This document shows positions 15,130 through 23,221 of a stretch of 42,639 nucleotides of DNA, in pieces. The translations under genes were made by a program, and so were the position numbers. Numbering within the stretch: the first letter of the stretch is position 1; each line of letters starts with the position of its first letter. The notes beneath the pieces were generated by a model. It ran no database searches and was not told where the DNA came from. It worked only from the letters and a program-made list of their open reading frames with translations. The stretch is from Brumimicrobium sp965656195 (lineage in GTDB: Bacteria > Bacteroidota > Bacteroidia > Flavobacteriales_D > Crocinitomicaceae), in NCBI GenBank assembly GCA_965656195.1, contig CBFHJL010000010.1, positions 1 through 42,639 of the forward strand, read 5' to 3'.

Positions 15130-16412
15130 TTAATAATCGATACGGTTCCTTTTATTGGGTCAGGGAAATCATCACTCCTTAAGTTAATCACATAGTAATA
15201 AGCCGAAGACGCCAATTCTTTTCCGTTTTTTGATGTTCCGTCCCATCGCTTACTCACTGAATATCCCGTAGTTTGAAAAACCAATTGCCCCCAACGTGTA
15301 TAAACTTGAATATTGCAGTTTGGATATTTTTCTATTCCTAAAATCTCCCAAGTCTCGTTAACACCATCACCATTAGGAGAGAAGGTATTTGGAATTTCCA
15401 GGGAATTTGTAACAAAAACCGTTACCTCATCCGTAATGGTACAAATACCATTGTCTCCAGTCAAGAAATAAGTTGTTGTCTGACTTGGATTAACTACCGG
15501 TGTTATATCGGATGCATCGCTCATGTTTATTGATGGTGTCCAGATAACATCTGTCACATCACTTGATCCCTGAAGAATTACCGATTCACCTTGCTCTATA
15601 GATAGGTCTGGCCCAGCGTCTAGTTCAAAATCTAAAACAGTGTAAGGTAAAATGTTACTCGTAAGCGTTCGAGGACAAGCAGAATTTTCGAAACAAGTAA
15701 TTTCTGCAGTCACTTCATCTCCGTTCTGAAGGTTCGTTGCTATAAACTGTGCATCAGCCGTTTCTGCAACTTCAACTCCATTGATAAACCATGAAAAAGT
15801 TGAGGAATCATTACAGGCAGTTGTAAAAGCATTTATCAACACTTGATTTCCAGTACAAATCGTTGTAGAAGACGTTCCAATTGAAAACGCAGGGGCTAAC
15901 TCTACCCCATCACCTGAAAGAAAAACATCAAACTCAGCCTCAGCATTTAATGAAGCTCCCATTTCACCATTGACAATAACGTAATATGTTGTATTAGCTG
16001 GTAATCCTGCTGCCGCTAAATTGAAAGGTGCATTCACGCTATTTTCACAATTCGAAACAACGGAATAAGATGAAGAAACACATGGCACAGTAGCTTCTAT
16101 AATTGTAGCCTGTAAATTTGTTCCTTGACCGGCGTTGTTCTCAAACTGTATATTTGAAAAATCAATGGATATATCTCCTCCTACATCATTCGTATTAAAG
16201 GTCATCCAGACTGTATTTTCCCCTGCAAAACAAAAATTGAAATCATCTTCACAATTGTTGCAAAGCGTGCTTGAGGCTCCAATATTGTTGAGGCTTACTG
16301 TCGTTGATGGGCATAGTTGAAAGGCGTTGGCACAATTGTCATATGCTTCTTGACTCGAAACACTAAAGTCAGAGGAGAACAAAAGAATGAAGGCAAAAAT
16401 AGTTCTAAGCAT
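15126..16412 (-). CDS. T9SS type-B secreted adhesin-like protein (gliding-associated C-terminal domain)
   Basis: 428 residues with a signal peptide (about 1-21). The N-terminal domain starts 'EAYDNCANAFQLCP' and is Cys-rich, of a type often found in Bacteroidota surface proteins. Ig-like/PKD-like beta domains follow (about 170-330). The last ~90 residues are the CHU_C/type-B sorting domain: 'IPNTFSPNGDGVNETWEI', then 'NIQVYTRWGQLVFQT', 'WDGTSKNGKEL' and 'SAYYYVINL'. That domain directs export by the T9SS and, for type B, surface handling by PorP/SprF partners. The overlapping downstream PorP/SprF gene fits. It probably has its own promoter, an exact TATTTTTG 44 nt upstream. Ligand unknown. 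Confidence 0.92.
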   Translation of the reverse strand: MLRTIFAFILLFSSDFSVSSQEAYDNCANAFQLCPSTTVSLNNIGASSTLCNNCEDDFNFCFAGENTVWMTFNTNDVGGDISIDFSNIQFENNAGQGTNLQATIIEATVPCVSSSYSVVSNCENSVNAPFNLAAAGLPANTTYYVIVNGEMGASLNAEAEFDVFLSGDGVELAPAFSIGTSSTTICTGNQVLINAFTTACNDSSTFSWFINGVEVAETADAQFIATNLQNGDEVTAEITCFENSACPRTLTSNILPYTVLDFELDAGPDLSIEQGESVILQGSSDVTDVIWTPSINMSDASDITPVVNPSQTTTYFLTGDNGICTITDEVTVFVTNSLEIPNTFSPNGDGVNETWEILGIEKYPNCNIQVYTRWGQLVFQTTGYSVSKRWDGTSKNGKELASSAYYYVINLRSDDFPDPIKGTVSIIK

Positions 16413-16456
16413 ATATCAAAATGTTCCAACAACGAAGATACAATTAATTTATCGCT

Positions 16457-16464
16457 CAAAAATA
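16457..16464 (-). promoter_or_regulatory. Putative -7 promoter element for the type-B adhesin/PorP operon
   Basis: TATTTTTG on the minus strand matches the Bacteroidota housekeeping -7 consensus TAnnTTTG and lies 44 nt before the start codon. No clear TTTG -33 element at the normal spacing. Confidence 0.5.
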
Positions 16465-16566
16465 CAACTGATTAATTATTAAAAAGACTTTTATTGCATG
16501 TATATAGTCGTAAGTATCAAGAGAATTGTTGTGATTCAAAAAATATGCTGTTAAATTTACGGAGAT

Positions 16567-16574
16567 TATTTTTG
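16567..16574 (+). promoter_or_regulatory. Putative -7 promoter element for the barrel/Ig-repeat gene
   Basis: TATTTTTG, an exact TAnnTTTG, 41 nt before the chosen ATG at 16616. It is divergent from the adhesin promoter 100 bp away. No -33 element is evident. Confidence 0.5.
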
Positions 16575-16615
16575 GCACAATAACTGCATTGCTTGAGATG
16601 ATAAAAACTGATACT

Positions 16616-19600
16616 ATGAAAAAAAGTCTATCCCTTATTGTTTTGTTAATAGGTACCATCTTCATGAGCACAGCTCAGAAGTTTGACTACGATAATAACT
16701 CCAATATCTATTTTGGTTTCAACATTGGAAGAACATGGCATACGTCAGATGTGGAAAATGTGCAAGGCCGATTTCCTTTAGGTGCTGGGTTTATTTTTGG
16801 CGGTTCGCTTAACCAAAATTATGGTTCGGCTTTTTCTTTTGACATTCGTCTACGCTATTTAGGCGGTTCGTGGTACGGTCAAGATTCTGATACAACAGGT
16901 GCTATTAGTCAAAACGTTGCCGTAAATAATATATACGGTACTCAGGGGTATGCGACACAAAATTTCAAGGCAGATCAACATCATATAGCACTTGAGCTCG
17001 CAATACATGCGAATAGATTTAGAGAAAGAACTGGACTTGACCCATACTTATTTGGTGGTATTGGATTGACAGCAACCCGAACAAAAGGTGATTTATTAAA
17101 CCAAGGGTCGCCTTACGATTATTCATTTGATCCTTCAGGTGGACAAATCGCAGAGTTATATGATACACCTCTTGATCAAAATGGAACTGGCGACTCATAT
17201 GATGATGTCGATTTCGAGTCTAATTTCGTTCCTAGCCTTGGTTTCGGATTAGGTTATTATTTCACGAGCCGTTTCTCAATGGGCTTTGAACATAAGTCGA
17301 CATTCTTCATGGATGACTATTTTGATGGAACCACACTCAATCAAAATGGACTCGTTAGTGATTTTGAAAACGACATTTATCATTATACGAGTGTATACTT
17401 TAGATGGTATTTAAGAACGGGAAGAACAGATGTTACTCAAGAAGTTATTCAGCCAGAAGAAAATACAAATGTTAATAACTACACGAATACCACAACTAAC
17501 AATCAACCTCCAGTTGTAACGTTCACGAACCCTTCTTCGAGCCCACATACATCAAATGCTCAAACATTTACCCTTCGGGCTGATGTAAAACATGTTGGTA
17601 GTTCAAACGATGTGTCTTTTAGACAAGATGGATTGGTGAATCATAACTTTACGTATAACCCAATTACAGATCAATTCCAGAGTACTGTTCAGCTTCACTC
17701 TGGACAAAACATATTCATAGTAAAAGGCGTAAATAATTTTGGTAGTGATGAAGCGACAATGATTATTATCAATAGAAATGATGATATCACAACTCCAACT
17801 CCACCGATAGTGAATATCACAGATCCTTCTGATAATCCTCATACAACTCCAAATAATACGCATAACTTAAAGGCCACGATTCAAAATGTAAGTTCGGCTC
17901 AAAACCTAGCAGTGGTATTTAATGGACAGCCATTTACTGGATTCAACTTTACACCTGTTGGAACAAATAACTTCCAAGCGAATCTAACACTGAACCCAGG
18001 TGTGAATACTATAAAAATCACAGGAACAAATAGCGATGGAACAGATAGTGATCAAACAACATTTATCTACAAAAGAGAGCCAATAATTGCTCCTCCAATT
18101 GTTAATTACACAAACCCATCTTCTAGCCCCATCACTGTAAACACGAATACATTTAACATAACAGGTACAGTCGAGAATGTTGATGGAAGAAATTTCGTTC
18201 AGTTCATACAAAACGGGAATACTAATGCCAATTTTAGCTTTAATGCAACAACAACTCAGTTCTCATCTAATGTAGTATTGAGTCCTGGTCAGAATATCTT
18301 CCAGTTAATTGGGACAAATTCAGCAGGAACAGATCAAGAAACAATGATCATCAATTATGAGGTTGCTCAACCAAAACCACCAATTGTTTCTATTCTGAAT
18401 CCTTCAACTGATCCTTTCGTGACTTATGATGTTGCACAAGCATTTAAAGCAAGTGTGCTTAACGTCAATAGTCAAAACCAAGTAACGATGACAGTGAACG
18501 GTGGAAACTTCACTAGCTTTACTTTCAATCCTACAACGGGTATATTAACAAGTGTTATCCCTCTACAAATAGGGACTAATGTAGTCGTAGTTACTGGAAC
18601 AAATAACGACGGAACAGATAGTGATCAAACGACAATTGTATATAGAAAGCCTAGTCAGCCTAAACCACCGGTTGTTGAGTACATCATTCCATCAAATAAT
18701 CCTTATCAAACATTTGATGAAAGTCAATTGGTAAATGCCACAGTACTAAATGTGAATAATAAAAGTCAAATCAGCGTGCTATTGAATGGTGCAGCAGTTT
18801 CGACTTTCAACTTTAACAATTCAACAAAGTTAGTTTCTTTCACAGCTTCATTGATTGAAGGAGTGAATACTGTAAATATTACAGGGTCAAATAATGACGG
18901 TGTGGATAGTGAAACCATGACTATTATTTACAGAAAAAGAGAAAAACCAACACCTCCGATTGTATCTTTCATAGACCCTATCAACAATCCAAAAACTGTC
19001 TATTCCTCAGTATATAATGTTGTTGCTAAAGTGCAGCATGTTGATGGCGCTAATGATATTCAGTTAAAGATAAACGGGAACTTAAGTACAAACTTTAATT
19101 ATGTTAATACGTCGGAACAAATGACGTTTAATGCAAGTTTAGTTCCAGGAGCCAATACGATACAAATTACTGGAACAAATCAGTACGGTCAAGATGTGGC
19201 AACCACTGCGATAATTTACAGAAGAACATCCGTGATCAAGCCTCCGATGGTAAACATCATTAATCCTGTGCAAAATCCTTATACAACTGTTCAATCCTCT
19301 AGACAGATTCAAGCGACGGTACTTAATGTTTCCGGATCACAAAATATTTCAGTTAGTGTAAATGGCAATTCAATTCCAGGATTTTCATACAGCTCAGTTA
19401 CAAAGCAGGTTGTCTTTACCGCAAACCTTACTGAAGGCAACAATACAGTTGAGGTAAGTGCATCAAACAATGCAGGTTCAGACAGTGACAATACAACTAT
19501 TATTTACAATAAAGAAGAGGTTATAGAACCACCACTTGTAACTTTTACAAACCCTCCTAGTTCTGGGTATATTGTGACTAACCCAAGCTTCCAAATGGTT

Positions 19601-22600
19601 GCAGAGGTTGAAAATGTAACAAGCAAGAATGACATTGAGGTACGTTTCAATGGTAGTTTAATTAATTCAAGCCTCTTTACTTATATTCCCCAAACAAAAG
19701 AAGTTAAATATAACGTCAGTCTTACTGGTGGTAATAACCTATTCCAAGTCAAAGGAACGAATAGTGCAGGATCACACCAATCGGCTACAAACGTTATTTA
19801 TAAAGAGCCAGAGCCTGACTGTGATGATCCAGAGATAAACTTCACAGCTCCTTCAACTTCGGGTATTCAAGTTAATCAAGACTTCTATAACCTAAGTGCA
19901 ATCATTAGTAATGTTACAGGTCAAAACGGCGTTGAATTATTCGTAAACGGTATACAGATCGGTAACTTCATGTACAACCCGGCATCTAACCAAATGGTTC
20001 GTAGAATCGACCTTATGGAAGGAAGCAATGTTATAGAAATTATAGCTACGAATAATTGTGGAGAAGCAGATGAGACAATTATAATCAATTATATAGAACC
20101 CGAAGCACCATGTTTCCCTCCAGAGATTGCCGCTATCAACCCAAATTCGCTGAACTCGAATACGGAAAATGAAAACATTCAGTTTAGTGCGGGTATAATC
20201 AACGTAGCTAATGCACAAGGCATAACATTCCTTGTTAATGGAGCGATAACGAACTTTAATTTTGATATCGGTACGCATGAGTTGTCTAGCATGATTCCAC
20301 TAAATGAAGGAAATAATACTATAGTATTAAAAGCTCAAAATGATTGTGACAACGCTCAGGCAGTTTGGAATATCACAAGAACTGTATGTGAAGTCCCAGA
20401 AATCAATTTGGTTACAACGCCGAGTTCACTTGCGGGAGTTTTAACTAACGATAATCTTCAAATTTCTGGAACAATTGCTAATGCTACTAGCAATGAAATT
20501 CAGGCAATACATAACGGTAATGCTGTAAACTTTGTATATAATCAGGTTACAAGTAACTTCAATATGAGCCTTCAATTAACCACTGGTTTAAATACTATTG
20601 AGGTGGAAGTTAAAAACAGATGTGGTAGAGATAAAGAAATATTTAAAGCAACATTTAAGCCTATTCAAATACCCGAGCCTCCTACTGTGAATATCACAGT
20701 TCCGTCTTCGAACCCTCACACAACGGAAGATGCAAACCAAAATATATCAGCGACAACTACGAACATAAATTTAAGTAGTCAAGTAAATGTCACTGTTAAC
20801 GGATCAAACAAGGCTTTCACTTTTGATGCGGCTACAAATAAAATTTCTTTTGTAGCTAGTTTGCAAGAAGGTTCAAATGATATTTCTGTGACTGTTGTCA
20901 ACAATGATGGAACCGCATCTGATGATTTGACGATAATCTACAATAAACCTGTAGTGGTGAAACCTCCGAATGTAATATTTTATAGCCCTGATGTTACTCC
21001 GAAAGTAGTTCCTGAAGGTAATTTCACAGTGAATGGAATTGTTGAGAACATTAGCACTCCTGGCCAACTTCAGTTGTTAGTTAATCAACAACCGTTTACA
21101 ACACATACTACAACTGTTCTCAGCAATGGTGTAGAATTTAGTTTTGACATCAATATTAACCCTGCTGTTAATACAGATTATGCAATTACTGCGATAGGAA
21201 CAAATAGCGCCGGTTCAGATCAAGAATCTGTTTCTATAGTCATGCAAGAACCTGAAACAAATTGTTTGCCTAGCGTGGACGCTTCATTCACTAACGACCA
21301 TAAGAGCGCAACTGCTTCAAGCACGATGGATTTATCGAATGTTGTTTTGAAGTTTTCAGATCAAACAACGCAAAAATTTGATGGGCTCAGTGGTACAAGC
21401 ATCACATTAGGTGGTACAGGAAATAATGCCGACAAGTGTATCATTGGAGCTTGGGTTAAATCTGGATGTAATCAGTCCAATGATGGGCCTGATTATGGAG
21501 AATGGATTCCTAACGTTAGTTACGACGGTAGCTGCGAGGTTATACCATGTGAAACTCCAGTAATGAGCTTGGTGAGCGCTAATAATACAGAGCATGCAAG
21601 TTATGAATTCCAGATTTTCGTTGATAACGTCACTGCAAACCAAGTGAGTATTACACACAATGGTCAGCCTGTGAATTGCAACTATACAAGTTCAAATCAA
21701 ATCTTCGGTTGTTCCGTTCTTTTAAATAAAGGAACTAACATTTTTGAAGTTGTTGCGAACGGTTGTGATACTGTTACCCAAACATACAATGTAGCACTAG
21801 AGGTACATTGCGACCCTGTAACGTATAACAGAACGTTCCCGGCTCAAGTAATGCAAACAGTAACAACAGATAATATTAGTATTACGTTGACTGCTCAGAA
21901 TGCAACATCTACTACAGTTATGGTAAACGGTGGTAACTTCACAAATTATTCTGTTGCGGGTTCTCAATTCAGTATAAACAATATCCCTTTAAACGAGGGT
22001 AACAACAACATTCAGGTGAATTTATCTAATGATTGTTCTCAAGAGTCTGTTTCCTATACAATTGTTTACGATGCTCCTCAAAGTTGTGGACCTAGAATTA
22101 ACCCAGGTAACTCTGCTTGGCAGTTCTGTTTGATTACACCTTCTGGAACGTATACTAGAGATGATTTGGCGAATAACCCAAACTTTAATTATACTGGTTC
22201 TGCTTCAAGCTTATATATTAAGTCAATAGCAGGCGGTGGAGATGCAATCGTAAATGGTAACAACTATACTATTCAGCCAGGAAGATATTACTTATTCGAA
22301 GGTAACTTAAGTGTTTCAGTAAGTACTTCTCATCCAGGATCAATGGGACATTGGCAAGTTTGTATTGAGTCCGATGCTGTGCCTCAATCTGGAAATGGAG
22401 GAAATAGACCTCCTAGTCCTTGTGAGCCAAAATCCATAGATATTAATAATGGTAATAATACACCAAGAGGTACTGGTAGGACTATTAAAGGGTCTGTAGA
22501 AAAACCTAAACCAACAACAATTACTAAGCCTACTGGCACTTCGACTAAAAAGCCTACAAGACAAACAAAACCTACAAGAGAAACAAAGCCAACAAGGGGA

Positions 22601-22735
22601 AAAACCCCAACAAACGGAAGAATAGCACCTACTCAATCTACAATTAAAAAAGAGGGTGGAACAAAAGCTCCGACGAGGAGTACCCCTCCAACGAGGAGTG
22701 TCCCCACCAGAACCAAAACGGGAGGAGGAAAATAA
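16616..22735 (+). CDS. Giant exported protein: outer-membrane-barrel-like domain, 15 Ig-like repeats, basic tail
   Basis: 2039 residues from the ATG at 16616, chosen because it begins a signal peptide (MKKSLSLIVLLIGTIFMSTA); a possible ATG six codons upstream would spoil it. Residues ~22-275 look like a small outer-membrane beta-barrel: alternating strands, 'DPYLFGGIGLTATRT', 'VPSLGFGLGYYFTSRFSMGF' and an aromatic last strand 'VYFRWYL'. An Asn/Thr-rich linker leads to fifteen ~95-residue Ig-like repeats (298-1552 and 1647-1826), each opening with PP[IV]V or a variant and closing with GTNxxGxD...TIIY. A different 94-residue domain interrupts at 1553-1646. After a Cys-containing domain (1827-~1930) comes a strongly basic Lys/Thr/Pro/Arg tail (~1946-2039). 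No T9SS sorting domain is present, unlike its neighbours. Function unknown; adhesion or envelope anchoring is inference. Confidence 0.85.
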   Translation: MKKSLSLIVLLIGTIFMSTAQKFDYDNNSNIYFGFNIGRTWHTSDVENVQGRFPLGAGFIFGGSLNQNYGSAFSFDIRLRYLGGSWYGQDSDTTGAISQNVAVNNIYGTQGYATQNFKADQHHIALELAIHANRFRERTGLDPYLFGGIGLTATRTKGDLLNQGSPYDYSFDPSGGQIAELYDTPLDQNGTGDSYDDVDFESNFVPSLGFGLGYYFTSRFSMGFEHKSTFFMDDYFDGTTLNQNGLVSDFENDIYHYTSVYFRWYLRTGRTDVTQEVIQPEENTNVNNYTNTTTNNQPPVVTFTNPSSSPHTSNAQTFTLRADVKHVGSSNDVSFRQDGLVNHNFTYNPITDQFQSTVQLHSGQNIFIVKGVNNFGSDEATMIIINRNDDITTPTPPIVNITDPSDNPHTTPNNTHNLKATIQNVSSAQNLAVVFNGQPFTGFNFTPVGTNNFQANLTLNPGVNTIKITGTNSDGTDSDQTTFIYKREPIIAPPIVNYTNPSSSPITVNTNTFNITGTVENVDGRNFVQFIQNGNTNANFSFNATTTQFSSNVVLSPGQNIFQLIGTNSAGTDQETMIINYEVAQPKPPIVSILNPSTDPFVTYDVAQAFKASVLNVNSQNQVTMTVNGGNFTSFTFNPTTGILTSVIPLQIGTNVVVVTGTNNDGTDSDQTTIVYRKPSQPKPPVVEYIIPSNNPYQTFDESQLVNATVLNVNNKSQISVLLNGAAVSTFNFNNSTKLVSFTASLIEGVNTVNITGSNNDGVDSETMTIIYRKREKPTPPIVSFIDPINNPKTVYSSVYNVVAKVQHVDGANDIQLKINGNLSTNFNYVNTSEQMTFNASLVPGANTIQITGTNQYGQDVATTAIIYRRTSVIKPPMVNIINPVQNPYTTVQSSRQIQATVLNVSGSQNISVSVNGNSIPGFSYSSVTKQVVFTANLTEGNNTVEVSASNNAGSDSDNTTIIYNKEEVIEPPLVTFTNPPSSGYIVTNPSFQMVAEVENVTSKNDIEVRFNGSLINSSLFTYIPQTKEVKYNVSLTGGNNLFQVKGTNSAGSHQSATNVIYKEPEPDCDDPEINFTAPSTSGIQVNQDFYNLSAIISNVTGQNGVELFVNGIQIGNFMYNPASNQMVRRIDLMEGSNVIEIIATNNCGEADETIIINYIEPEAPCFPPEIAAINPNSLNSNTENENIQFSAGIINVANAQGITFLVNGAITNFNFDIGTHELSSMIPLNEGNNTIVLKAQNDCDNAQAVWNITRTVCEVPEINLVTTPSSLAGVLTNDNLQISGTIANATSNEIQAIHNGNAVNFVYNQVTSNFNMSLQLTTGLNTIEVEVKNRCGRDKEIFKATFKPIQIPEPPTVNITVPSSNPHTTEDANQNISATTTNINLSSQVNVTVNGSNKAFTFDAATNKISFVASLQEGSNDISVTVVNNDGTASDDLTIIYNKPVVVKPPNVIFYSPDVTPKVVPEGNFTVNGIVENISTPGQLQLLVNQQPFTTHTTTVLSNGVEFSFDININPAVNTDYAITAIGTNSAGSDQESVSIVMQEPETNCLPSVDASFTNDHKSATASSTMDLSNVVLKFSDQTTQKFDGLSGTSITLGGTGNNADKCIIGAWVKSGCNQSNDGPDYGEWIPNVSYDGSCEVIPCETPVMSLVSANNTEHASYEFQIFVDNVTANQVSITHNGQPVNCNYTSSNQIFGCSVLLNKGTNIFEVVANGCDTVTQTYNVALEVHCDPVTYNRTFPAQVMQTVTTDNISITLTAQNATSTTVMVNGGNFTNYSVAGSQFSINNIPLNEGNNNIQVNLSNDCSQESVSYTIVYDAPQSCGPRINPGNSAWQFCLITPSGTYTRDDLANNPNFNYTGSASSLYIKSIAGGGDAIVNGNNYTIQPGRYYLFEGNLSVSVSTSHPGSMGHWQVCIESDAVPQSGNGGNRPPSPCEPKSIDINNGNNTPRGTGRTIKGSVEKPKPTTITKPTGTSTKKPTRQTKPTRETKPTRGKTPTNGRIAPTQSTIKKEGGTKAPTRSTPPTRSVPTRTKTGGGK
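17507..22093 (+). repeat. Fifteen tandem ~288-bp Ig-like coding repeats
   Basis: Repeat starts at 17507, 17801, 18092, 18377, 18665, 18953, 19241, 19529, 19826, 20117, 20393, 20678, 20963, then 21554 and 21812, i.e. 258-297 bp apart except where a 282-bp unrelated domain (21272-21553) separates units 13 and 14. Units share PP[IV]V...NPSxxP...NV...G...F.F...L..G.N...GTN..G.D...IIY. They are well diverged in DNA, so this is an old array, not a recent expansion. Units 9, 10, 11, 14 and 15 carry a linker Cys plus a Cys in the N-x-C position; units 1-8, 12 and 13 lack that pair. Confidence 0.88.
22550..22603 (+). repeat. Three 18-bp in-frame repeats encoding KPTRxT/K
   Basis: Three consecutive 18-bp units encode KPTRQT, KPTRET and KPTRGK within the basic tail of the Ig-repeat protein. 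Three more PTR motifs occur downstream (APTRST, PPTRSV, VPTRTK). Confidence 0.8.
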
Positions 22736-22738
22736 TAT

Positions 22739-22771
22739 AAGAAGGAGGCAATTGTCTCCTTCTTTGATTTT
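22739..22771 (+). terminator. Rho-independent terminator after the Ig-repeat gene
   Basis: A perfect 9-bp stem AAGAAGGAG (22739-22747) / CTCCTTCTT (22756-22764) lies 3 nt after the stop codon. The T-rich tail (TGATTTTAT) is modest, so termination may be partial. Confidence 0.65.
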
Positions 22772-22793
22772 ATACAAAGTCTATCTTTTTTGT

Positions 22794-22801
22794 TAAATTT
22801 G
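22794..22801 (+). promoter_or_regulatory. Putative -7 promoter element for the small exported protein gene
   Basis: TAAATTTG, an exact TAnnTTTG, 47 nt before the ATG at 22849 and just after a terminator, so the following two genes probably form their own transcript. Confidence 0.5.
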
Positions 22802-22848
22802 ATGCAACCTTATAAGGTTTGTTCACGTCTAAACAAAAAAGAAGCTCT

Positions 22849-23208
22849 ATGAAAAAACTATTTTCACTCGTATTACTATTGTTTATCGTCACTTTTGGAT
22901 ACAGCCAAAATCATGATAGTCGTTTATTACAAAAGTACTCTGTTGAGGAATTAGATGAATTAAAGTCGAACTCTCCAGAAAAATACGAATTTCTAAATAC
23001 AGCAGTTGATAAAGCCATTTTTATCGGAAAAATACCACAAGAAAAAGGGAAAGATGTAAAGTTTGATGGTGAATTTGACATCAACCCTGAAGAAGATCAT
23101 ACTTTTCTCTCTTTAGGTATTGTTTTGAAAGAGAATGAATATCAATACTTCAAAATTACTGGAACTGATCAAATGGTAGGTGTATTACCAAAAAGTCTGA
23201 TCAAATAA
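22849..23208 (+). CDS. Small exported protein of unknown function
   Basis: 119 residues from the ATG at 22849, which opens a good signal peptide (MKKLFSLVLLLFIVTFGYSQ); the upstream in-frame extension would bury it. The mature part (~99 residues) is charged, with 'LLQKYSVEELDELKSNSPEKYEFLNTA' likely helical and then beta-rich ('FLSLGIVLKENEYQYFKIT'). There are no Cys residues and no sorting domain. From memory it resembles small exported proteins encoded beside type-B T9SS proteins in Flavobacteriales, but I cannot verify that. It is 13 nt upstream of the type-B protein gene, so the two are probably one transcript and may act together. Confidence 0.75.
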   Translation: MKKLFSLVLLLFIVTFGYSQNHDSRLLQKYSVEELDELKSNSPEKYEFLNTAVDKAIFIGKIPQEKGKDVKFDGEFDINPEEDHTFLSLGIVLKENEYQYFKITGTDQMVGVLPKSLIK

Positions 23209-23221
23209 ATAGTTTAAAATT

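Noticed and set aside
17603..22777. Many antisense frames of 60-145 codons across the Ig-repeat gene
   Set aside because: They are shadows of the repetitive coding strand, have odd composition (Ser/Arg/Cys or Ile/Tyr rich) and no family features.
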